The position numbers and the translations under genes were made by a program. The notes below the pieces were generated by a model. That model saw only the letters and a list, made by a program, of their open reading frames with translations, made no database searches and was not told the DNA's origin. A stretch of 7,701 nucleotides of DNA. Source: Pseudomonadota bacterium (lineage in GTDB: Bacteria > Pseudomonadota > Alphaproteobacteria > Micropepsales > Micropepsaceae). Positions within the stretch are counted from its first letter, which is position 1. Each line of letters begins with the position of its first letter. The stretch is from NCBI GenBank assembly GCA_025360685.1, contig JANYBR010000498.1:1-7701 (forward strand), read 5' to 3'. Below, one piece after another: positions 1 to 5,445 of this stretch.

Positions 1-265
1 CCAGCAGCACGCGATAGTTGCGCCGGTTGTTGGCGAGTTCGAGTCCGAAGCGATCCAGAATGCGGCCGCGCGGCGGCGCCAGCAGTCGCAGGTTGACGCG
101 ATTGTCTTCGGCCTGGGTCTTGTACTGATCGCCGTTGCGGATCTGCAGCTGATAGAGCCGACCGGCGAGCACGGCAAACACCGTCGCCATCCCGCCCGTG
201 AGCATCAGCGAACGGCGGCTGAAACTGGCGTAGCGGCTCTTGTCCTTTCCGTCGAAGACCGGCAT
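1..265 (-). CDS. mrdA: Penicillin-binding protein 2 (peptidoglycan transpeptidase), N-terminal part
   Basis: This is the first 88 codons of a PBP2-like class B penicillin-binding protein, which crosslinks peptidoglycan during lateral wall elongation. The rest lies beyond the left edge, so the transpeptidase domain and its active-site motifs cannot be checked. A short basic cytoplasmic stretch ending FSRR (residues 15-18) precedes a single membrane anchor at about 19-36. The conserved periplasmic entry follows: LQI at 40-42, AEDNR at 52-56 and LAPPRGRILDRFG at 62-74. The ATG overlaps the mreD stop by one base (TGATG), and a GGAG at plus-strand 275-278 lies 9 nt before it, so the start is well supported and translation is probably coupled to mreD. 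Position directly after mreBCD is the usual place for mrdA, with rodA commonly next. The family assignment rests on the N-terminal motif and on this context. Confidence 0.9.
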   Translation of the reverse strand, partial: MPVFDGKDKSRYASFSRRSLMLTGGMATVFAVLAGRLYQLQIRNGDQYKTQAEDNRVNLRLLAPPRGRILDRFGLELANNRRNYRVLL

Positions 266-792
266 CAGAAATCGCTCCGGTACGGTCCAACGACGCGGCG
301 ATGAATGACGCCGATGACAAAGACGGCCGGAATGTAGAACAGCACGGTCATCGCCAACTCGACCAACAGCGGAGCTACCGGCGGCAGGTGCCAGTAGTAG
401 AATCCAACGATGACATAGGCCGTTATGCAAGCGCTCAATGCGGACACGGCAAAGCCCGCGATGGCGCCGATGCCCGAGAGGCCCGCCAGCATGTCGCGCT
501 GGCGGTCGATCAGGAAATAGGCGGCAACGAATGCTGCAGCCCAGACGCCGGGCGGGCCGCCGGAGAGAAAATCCTGGAAAATGCCAAGCGCGAAGGCCCA
601 GAACGGGGTCATGAGGTCGGGCCGCACCATGCCCCAGAAGTACAGCGGCATGAAGACGAAGAGGGGTGGACTGACAAGCCCGCCCAGGACGGAAACGGGA
701 AAGTTCGCGACCAAAACGCCGAGAATGCCGAGGCCCACAGGCGTGATCGTGGAAAGGAAGCGGCCGTTCATGATGCTACCGGCGCGCTCCAT
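265..792 (-). CDS. mreD: Rod shape-determining membrane protein MreD
   Basis: MreD is a small integral inner-membrane protein of the elongasome that works with MreC, RodA and PBP2. The 175-residue product is almost wholly hydrophobic, with about six likely membrane segments (roughly 14-36, 40-56, 62-76, 81-95, 102-132 and 138-165) and a short basic tail. The RPDL at 57-60, followed by a segment ending FQDFLSGGPPG at 72-82, resembles the conserved core of MreD. Length and hydropathy fit the family, which is poorly conserved otherwise, so position between mreC and mrdA carries much of the weight. The start is uncertain. The ATG at 792 lies 8 nt after the mreC stop but has only a weak upstream purine stretch. 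A second in-frame ATG at 771 (residue 8) would give MNGRF and removes a non-hydrophobic extension. Confidence 0.9.
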   Translation of the reverse strand: MERAGSIMNGRFLSTITPVGLGILGVLVANFPVSVLGGLVSPPLFVFMPLYFWGMVRPDLMTPFWAFALGIFQDFLSGGPPGVWAAAFVAAYFLIDRQRDMLAGLSGIGAIAGFAVSALSACITAYVIVGFYYWHLPPVAPLLVELAMTVLFYIPAVFVIGVIHRRVVGPYRSDF

Positions 793-800
793 GGACCGCT

Positions 801-1868
801 TTACTCATTGCCATTGTCGACCGCGGTGCCGTCCTGGGTGGGCGTGGCGGGCGTTCCATGCGCTTGCGGCTTCGGCGGCGCCGGCGGCGGGGCGGTGGAG
901 TGAATCTGCACTGCGGCTGGAGGCGTGACAGGAACGGCCGCACCGTTCGCTACAGGCGTGACCGGGAGAGGAGAAGCCGGCGGCGCGGCAGGTGGCAGCC
1001 CTGCTGCGGTGGCCGGCAACTGGTTCGGCGACGGGGCGGGCGGCTGTTCCGACTTCAGTTTGAAATCGACCACATTGACATCTTCGCTCGATGCCGAATC
1101 GGCGAGCAGCACCACGCGAAAGCCGCCCGACGGATCGGCTACGACGGTTCCGATGGCAAGGCCGGGCGGCAGCAATCCGCCATCGCCCGAACTGATGACC
1201 TGCGCGCCCGCTTTCAGGGTGACGTTCTGGGACAGCAGATCGAGCGTCGGCGCGCCGGTGTTGTCGCCGGCCATGATGGCCTGGACATTGCCCGGCTCGA
1301 TGCTCACCGGAATGCGGCTGTTGAGATCAGTCAACAGGATCACCCACGACGTGTGGTGCCCGGTGAGGTAGATGCGCCCGATCATGCCGCGCGCGTCGAT
1401 CACCGCCTGCCCCGGCTTGATGCCCTGCGTCGTGCCGGCGTCCAGGATCATGGTTTGCAGGAAGGGCTGGTTGGAACGGCCGATCACGCGCGCCATCACC
1501 GATGACAGCGCCGGATCGGGCACTGCGCGCAGCAACAGCTGATAGCGCCTCACCCTATTGTCGAGCACGATGGCGGCGTTTCGCCACTGGCGCAGGCGCG
1601 CATTCTCGTCCTTGAGGCGGAGATTCTCCCGGTAGACGGTGAAGAACTCGCCGATCGACCCCATCCAGCGGTCGAGTCCGACCAGTGGCGCGCGCGCCAC
1701 CTGGAACGCAGGGGCAGCCCAGTCGGTGACGGTGGCGCGGGCACGGTCGAACAGCGTATTCTGCGCCTTGCCAATCAGGATCAGCGCAATGGCGAGCGCG
1801 GCGAGCAGCGCGATGGGAAGCTGCGCTCCGCTGCGGTTTCGCGCGATCCTCCAGGTGCCGTTCGCCAT
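801..1868 (-). CDS. mreC: Rod shape-determining protein MreC with a long proline-rich tail
   Basis: MreC is a bitopic periplasmic scaffold that links MreB and MreD to PBP2 and activates the elongation machinery. The 355-residue product has the family order: a short basic N-terminus, one membrane anchor at about 16-33, a coiled coil at about 72-113 (ENLRLKDENARLRQW) and the paired beta domains at about 122-270. The segment ILDAGTTQGIKPGQAVI at 141-157, GMIGRI at 161-166 and DLNSRIPV at 181-188 are typical. From about residue 274 the chain becomes an 82-residue low-complexity tail rich in Pro, Ala and Thr, which many MreC proteins lack or have shorter. A GGATAGGG just upstream of the ATG supports the start. 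It lies 24 nt after the mreB stop and 8 nt before the mreD start, so it is probably co-transcribed with both. Confidence 0.95.
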   Translation of the reverse strand: MANGTWRIARNRSGAQLPIALLAALAIALILIGKAQNTLFDRARATVTDWAAPAFQVARAPLVGLDRWMGSIGEFFTVYRENLRLKDENARLRQWRNAAIVLDNRVRRYQLLLRAVPDPALSSVMARVIGRSNQPFLQTMILDAGTTQGIKPGQAVIDARGMIGRIYLTGHHTSWVILLTDLNSRIPVSIEPGNVQAIMAGDNTGAPTLDLLSQNVTLKAGAQVISSGDGGLLPPGLAIGTVVADPSGGFRVVLLADSASSEDVNVVDFKLKSEQPPAPSPNQLPATAAGLPPAAPPASPLPVTPVANGAAVPVTPPAAVQIHSTAPPPAPPKPQAHGTPATPTQDGTAVDNGNE

Positions 1869-1892
1869 ACCCTATCCAACCCGGCGCGTTGA

Positions 1893-2933
1893 TCAGAATG
1901 CGGTCGACAGAACGTGCCGCATACCCTTTGTGTTCTCCAGGACTCGTCCCGTGCCGAGCGCGACGCAGGACAGCGGATCGTCTGCGATCGACACCGGCAG
2001 GCCGGTTTCCTCGCGCAGCACCTGATCGAGATTGGCAAGCAGCGAGCCGCCGCCGGTCAGAACGATGCCCTTGTCAACGATGTCGGCAGCCAGTTCGGGC
2101 GGCGTTGCTTCAAGCGCAACTTTCACCGCCTCGACGATCTGGCCGACCGGCTCGGCGAGAGCTTCAGCGATGTGGCGTTGCGTGATGGTGATTTCCTTTG
2201 GCACGCCGTTGAGAAGATCGCGGCCCTTGATGTCCATCGTAACGCCGCTGCCGTCGGCAGGAGGCGCTGCGGAGCCGATTTCCTTCTTGATGCGTTCCGA
2301 TGACGCCTCGCCGATGAGCAAGTTTTGGTGACGCCGGATATAGGCGATGATCGCCTCGTCCATCTTGTCGCCGCCAACGCGCACGCTGCGCGAATAGACG
2401 ATGCCGCCAAGCGAGAGCACGGCGACTTCTGTCGTGCCGCCCCCGATATCGACGACCATCGAGCCGGTCGGTTCGGAAACCGGCAGCCCGGCGCCGATCG
2501 CCGCCGCCATCGGTTCCTCGATCAGATAAACGCGCCGGGCGCCCGCCGACAAAGCGGACTCCTGAATGGCCCGGCGTTCCACCGCGGTCGAGCCGGATGG
2601 CACGCAGACGATGATCATCGGATTGGCGAAGGAGCGGCGATTATGCACCTTGCGAATGAAGTGCTTGATCATCTCCTCGGCGATTTCGAAATCGGCGATG
2701 ACGCCGTCGCGCATCGGGCGGATTGCCTCGATGTTGCCGGGCGTTCGACCCAGCATCATCTTGGCGTCGTTGCCGACCGCGCGTACCTGTTTCTTGCCGC
2801 CGCGATTGATGGTGGCGACCACGGAGGGCTCGTTGAGGACGATGCCCCTGCCCTTGACATAGACCAGCGTATTTGCGGTCCCGAGATCGATCGCCATATC
2901 GCTCGACAGGGCACCCAGGAGACTGCCGAACAT
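1893..2933 (-). CDS. mreB: Actin-like cell-shape protein MreB
   Basis: MreB is the bacterial actin that polymerises at the inner membrane and guides lateral wall synthesis. The 346-residue product carries the actin-fold nucleotide motifs: phosphate 1 DLGTANT (16-22), phosphate 2 DIGGGTTE (162-169) and the adenosine motif GIVLTGGGSLL (289-299). EEP at 139-141 matches the region of the catalytic glutamate. The hydrophobic N-terminus MFGSLLGAL could help membrane attachment. I chose the ATG at 2933 over an in-frame TTG at 2939: MreB proteins of this class typically begin MF followed by a short hydrophobic stretch, and an AGG lies 7 nt before this ATG, whereas at the TTG it abuts the start codon. 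The gene is full length with no missing motif. It is the first gene of the mreBCD-mrdA cluster and starts 94 nt after the leuA stop. Confidence 0.97.
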   Translation of the reverse strand: MFGSLLGALSSDMAIDLGTANTLVYVKGRGIVLNEPSVVATINRGGKKQVRAVGNDAKMMLGRTPGNIEAIRPMRDGVIADFEIAEEMIKHFIRKVHNRRSFANPMIIVCVPSGSTAVERRAIQESALSAGARRVYLIEEPMAAAIGAGLPVSEPTGSMVVDIGGGTTEVAVLSLGGIVYSRSVRVGGDKMDEAIIAYIRRHQNLLIGEASSERIKKEIGSAAPPADGSGVTMDIKGRDLLNGVPKEITITQRHIAEALAEPVGQIVEAVKVALEATPPELAADIVDKGIVLTGGGSLLANLDQVLREETGLPVSIADDPLSCVALGTGRVLENTKGMRHVLSTAF

Positions 2934-2998
2934 GCTCAACCTACCTAATCCTTTTCCAGGAGCAGACGTTCCGGCCGGCCTCGTACCCGCGAAATCCG

Positions 2999-3020
2999 CC
3001 CCGGCGGTGTCCGGCCGGGG
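2999..3020 (-). terminator. GC-rich hairpin after leuA, possible weak terminator
   Basis: A perfect 7-bp stem (CCCCGGC with GCCGGGG, 8-nt loop) begins 7 nt after the leuA stop codon. It is placed like a transcription terminator between leuA and mreB. No U-tract follows in the minus direction (the next bases are CGGATTTCG), so any intrinsic termination would be weak. It could instead protect the leuA 3' end or mark partial read-through into mreBCD. A GC-rich palindrome, CCGGCCGG, is also present at 2971-2978. Confidence 0.35.
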
Positions 3021-3027
3021 CTGGTCT

Positions 3028-4587
3028 TCATCGCGCGACGGTTAGGGCCTCAGGCGCCTGCTTTTCGCGTTTCACCAATAACTTATTAAGCGCATTCACA
3101 TAGGCATAGGCCGCGGCCACCAACGTATCGGTGTCCGCGCCCCGTCCCGTGACCGTGCGCCCATTTTCTTCAAGCCTCACACTGACCGTTGCCTGCGCAT
3201 CGGTGCCTTCCGTGACCGCATTGATCTGGAAGAGCTGCAGAGTGGCACTGTGCGGGTAAAGTTCTCGTATCGCCTTGAAAATCGCATCGACCGGCCCGTC
3301 GCCCGTGGTCTTCACGCGGCGATCCTCGCCCTCGATCTTCAAGGTGAGCTCGCAGCCGGGCAGGATGTTGGTTCCGGTTTCGACTCGAAGATCCTTCACC
3401 GAGATGAGGTCGTGGCCGCGGACGATCTCGTCGTCCACCAGCGCCACCAGATCCTCGTCGAAGACATGCTTCTTCTTGTCGGCCAGATCCTTGAAGCGCT
3501 TGAAGGCGTCGGCGAAGGACTGATCGTCGAGCTTGTAGCCCATCGCTTCCAGTTTGTCGCGGAAGGCGTGCCGGCCGGAGAGCTTGCCGAGCACGAGCGA
3601 AGTCTCCTTCACCCCGACATCCTCGGGCCGCATGATCTCGTAGGTCTCGACATGCTTCAGCATGCCGTCCTGGTGGATACCCGAGTCGTGGCTGAAGGCG
3701 TTCTTGCCGACGATGGCCTTGTTGTACTGCACCGGAAAGCCGGTGACGTTCGAGACGAGCTTGGAGGCGCGCGCCAGCATGGTGGTATTGATGCCGTTGA
3801 CGAACGGCATGCGGTCGCGCCGCACCTTGAGCGCCATGACGATCTCTTCGAGCGCGGCGTTGCCGGCCCGCTCGCCGATGCCATTGATGGTGCATTCGAC
3901 CTGCCGCGCGCCGGCCAGCACACCTGCCAGCGAATTGGCGACCGCCAGGCCGAGATCATTGTGGCAGTGCGTCGAGAAGATCACCTTGTCCGCATTCGGT
4001 ACGCGATTGCGTAACATGGTGATGATCTCGAAATATTCCTGCGGTGTGGAATAACCAACAGTATCAGGCACATTTATGACCATCGCGCCGGAATGGATGG
4101 CCACTTCCACCGTCTTGCAAAGGAAATCGGCGTCCGTGCGAGTCGCATCTTCCGCGGACCATTGCACATCGTCGGTGAAGTTGCGCGCGCGGGTGACCGA
4201 TGCGCCCACCGCTTCGAGCACGGCGTTCTCGCCCATCTGAAGCTTGTGCTTCATGTGGACGGGGCTGGTGGAAATGAAGGTGTGGATGCGCGGCCGCTTG
4301 GCGCCCTTGAGCGCTTCGCCCGCGGCATCGATGTCCTTGAAGCCGGCGCGGGCGAGACCGCACACCGTGGCGTTCTTGACGATCTTGGTGATTTCGCGGA
4401 CTGCGGCGAAATCGCCGGCGGAGGAAATCGGAAATCCCGCCTCGATGATGTCGACGCCCATCTCGTCGAGAAATTCGGCGATCTCGATTTTTTCCTCGAG
4501 CGTCATCGCCGCGCCTGGCGACTGTTCACCATCGCGCAAGGTGGTGTCGAAGATCCGTACCCTTTCTGGATTGGTAGTCATGGCCAT
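3028..4587 (-). CDS. leuA: 2-isopropylmalate synthase
   Basis: LeuA condenses acetyl-CoA with 2-oxoisovalerate to give 2-isopropylmalate, the committed step of leucine biosynthesis in the cytoplasm. The 519-residue product has the HMGL-like TIM barrel at about 9-280, opening with FDTTLRDGEQSPGA (13-26). The barrel supplies the predicted metal ligands D19, H207 and H209 (THCHND) and N243 (GERAGN). A linker with HDSGIHQDGML (300-310) follows, then the C-terminal regulatory domain at about 390-510 that binds leucine for feedback inhibition in this family. Length is normal for the bacterial enzyme. GGAAGGA lies 4 nt before the first ATG and 10 nt before a second in-frame ATG at 4581, so either could be used. 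The leucine-rich leader ORF upstream indicates attenuation-type control. The gene lies on the same strand as mreBCD. Confidence 0.97.
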   Translation of the reverse strand: MAMTTNPERVRIFDTTLRDGEQSPGAAMTLEEKIEIAEFLDEMGVDIIEAGFPISSAGDFAAVREITKIVKNATVCGLARAGFKDIDAAGEALKGAKRPRIHTFISTSPVHMKHKLQMGENAVLEAVGASVTRARNFTDDVQWSAEDATRTDADFLCKTVEVAIHSGAMVINVPDTVGYSTPQEYFEIITMLRNRVPNADKVIFSTHCHNDLGLAVANSLAGVLAGARQVECTINGIGERAGNAALEEIVMALKVRRDRMPFVNGINTTMLARASKLVSNVTGFPVQYNKAIVGKNAFSHDSGIHQDGMLKHVETYEIMRPEDVGVKETSLVLGKLSGRHAFRDKLEAMGYKLDDQSFADAFKRFKDLADKKKHVFDEDLVALVDDEIVRGHDLISVKDLRVETGTNILPGCELTLKIEGEDRRVKTTGDGPVDAIFKAIRELYPHSATLQLFQINAVTEGTDAQATVSVRLEENGRTVTGRGADTDTLVAAAYAYVNALNKLLVKREKQAPEALTVAR

Positions 4588-4602
4588 GCATTCCTTCCGT
4601 TC

Positions 4603-4616
4603 GTCGCATGTGCGAC
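4603..4616 (-). promoter_or_regulatory. Short perfect dyad just upstream of the leuA ribosome-binding site
   Basis: The sequence GTCGCA, a 2-nt spacer, then TGCGAC forms a perfect 6-bp inverted repeat ending 16 nt before the leuA start. It could be part of the leader RNA fold or a small operator. With a 2-nt spacer the full stem cannot close as RNA, though a shorter stem with a larger loop could. No regulator is identifiable, and chance occurrence is possible in DNA this rich in G and C. Confidence 0.25.
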
Positions 4617-4635
4617 CTCTGTTTCACTCCTTTCG

Positions 4636-4732
4636 CCGTCATCCCCTAAGCACGTAGCGCGCGAGCGCCAGCAACGCCTAGGGGCAGCTAAGAAGGAGCA
4701 GAAGTGCCTGCGACGAACCGAGGGAATGACGG
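4636..4732 (-). promoter_or_regulatory. Candidate leucine attenuator: two mutually exclusive stems over the leader ORF
   Basis: Read as minus-strand RNA, segment A (4721-4732) pairs with segment C (4636-4647) over 12 bp with one G-U pair. Segment B (4674-4684), which includes the leader stop codon, pairs with an overlapping segment C (4643-4653) over 11 bp including three G-U pairs. That hairpin continues into an inner 6-bp stem with a UCGC tetraloop. A:C and B:C share 4643-4647 and cannot coexist. The leucine codons (4690-4704) lie between A and B, so a stalled or terminating ribosome would mask different partners. This is the geometry of ribosome-mediated attenuation known for amino-acid biosynthesis operons of proteobacteria. 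No U-tract follows C, so the output may be translational or Rho-dependent. The same inverted repeats could come from a small dispersed palindromic element, but their fit to the leader ORF makes that less likely. Confidence 0.65.
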
Positions 4733-4809
4733 GGCGCCAACGCAGTGCGTGCGCAAACGCGGGCGGAAATTCCACCCTTTGCGTTTTGCTGTGCCACGCC
4801 CTTCGTCAT
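4678..4809 (-). CDS. Leucine-rich leader peptide of leuA
   Basis: This small ORF encodes 43 residues and ends ALLLLLSCP followed by TAG. Five consecutive leucine codons (CTT CTG CTC CTT CTT, plus-strand 4690-4704) stand four codons before the stop, 91 nt ahead of leuA and in the same direction. Translation of such a run would sense the supply of charged leucyl-tRNA, as in the leader peptides of leu operons in other proteobacteria. The protein is probably only a sensor and not a stable product. The stop codon sits inside one of two competing RNA stems, which supports the regulatory reading. The start is the weak point: the ATG at 4809 has no clear Shine-Dalgarno, and an in-frame GTG at 4797 or TTG at 4740 would also preserve the leucine run. 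The leader function is inferred from position and codon content. Confidence 0.7.
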   Translation of the reverse strand: MTKGVAQQNAKGGISARVCARTALAPRHSLGSSQALLLLLSCP

Positions 4810-4844
4810 TGCCCGTTCGCCGTTCCGCCCGCCGAGTTTACGGT

Positions 4845-4872
4845 TCGATAACTTTAGCCGAATCGTGGTTAA
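4845..4872 (-). promoter_or_regulatory. Possible sigma70-type promoter for the leader and leuA
   Basis: On the minus strand, TTAACC (4867-4872) and TATCGA (4845-4850) are separated by 16 nt. They lie in a locally AT-richer stretch about 35 nt before the leader ATG. The match to TTGACA/TATAAT-like boxes is only partial. Another candidate, TTGACC near 5035 with an AT-rich stretch downstream, cannot be excluded. Confidence 0.25.
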
Positions 4873-5445
4873 GCACCGGTAAAGGCACTATTTTTCGATT
4901 CCGCTGCGCGGTTTTACGCTGGATTCGCGACAGCACGCAAGGGCAAGTGGAGGGCGCTGCAAGCTGCCACAAGCGAGCTTGGCGTGTAAAATGCTGTTGT
5001 ATTTCAATATGTTACGTATGACGGAAACGGGTCAACCTTCTCTCAGGCTGACTAATTCTCCGTTTCGGCTTAATGTCCAAGTGTACTCGGTATCCGGTGA
5101 CGATCGCCGGTTGCCGACAAAGGATCGACCGCCAGGCCAAACGGCAGGTTCCCCGTTCCCCCAACGCCGGGAACAGTGTCGGCCAGACGACGGGCGATCC
5201 GGGCTGCCGCGCGGAAGTTTCGTACGACCTCAGGTACGGCGGCCTTCTTTTTCAAACAAGGCAGAACGGCAATCGAAGCAGCGCGCATCACCGCGCCGTG
5301 GTTGCGCGCGCACGCGCATTAAAGCCTTTTCATTCAGGCCGTGAATTTTCGCTTTTTTGTGCGGCGCCAAAATGGTTGTGTGCGGCTGCGTTCCGCATCA
5401 GCGAAACGCTCGCCCGCGTCACTGTTTCAACCAGGTCTGCCGGAT
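4873..5445. other. Divergent intergenic region between leuA and the ABC importer
   Basis: I see no convincing gene in this stretch. It is locally richer in A and T near 4985-5080 and 5315-5360, as expected for promoter DNA of two divergent units, but I cannot assign clear -35 and -10 boxes to the ABC operon. It holds a 6-bp hairpin (GTTCCC/GGGAAC, 5155-5174), a 5-bp inverted repeat CGTAC/GTACG near 5221-5238, and a 17-nt strictly alternating purine-pyrimidine tract at 5303-5319. Open frames here are short, lack ribosome-binding sites and resemble nothing I recognise. Confidence 0.5.

Noticed and set aside
2937..2939. TTG as the mreB start
   Set aside because: The purine-rich motif abuts it, and the ATG two codons later gives the usual MF-type MreB N-terminus.
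3250..4014. Long open frames opposite leuA and opposite the permease
   Set aside because: These are antisense shadows in high-GC coding DNA, overlap well-supported genes completely and show no domain resemblance.
4636..4732. Miniature inverted-repeat element or dispersed palindrome with ends resembling CCGTCATTCCC
   Set aside because: The ends do resemble dispersed repeats seen in alphaproteobacteria, but there is no visible target duplication and the segments fit the leucine leader ORF and its stop. A genome-wide copy count would settle it.
4578..4775. 65-codon GTG-start frame on the minus strand overlapping the leader and ending with ATGA at the second leuA ATG
   Set aside because: The only purine-rich stretch abuts the GTG with no spacing, the product shows no family resemblance, and it runs in another frame than the leucine-rich ORF.
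5070..5291. 73-codon frame on the minus strand in the intergenic region
   Set aside because: It has no ribosome-binding site before its ATG, its third-position GC is lower than that of neighbouring genes, and nothing in it is recognisable. A gene remnant cannot be excluded.
5341..5445. 35-residue N-terminal extension of the permease from a GTG start
   Set aside because: The added residues are basic and non-hydrophobic, lie before the first membrane helix, and the GTG has no good ribosome-binding site. It is more likely 5' untranslated sequence.
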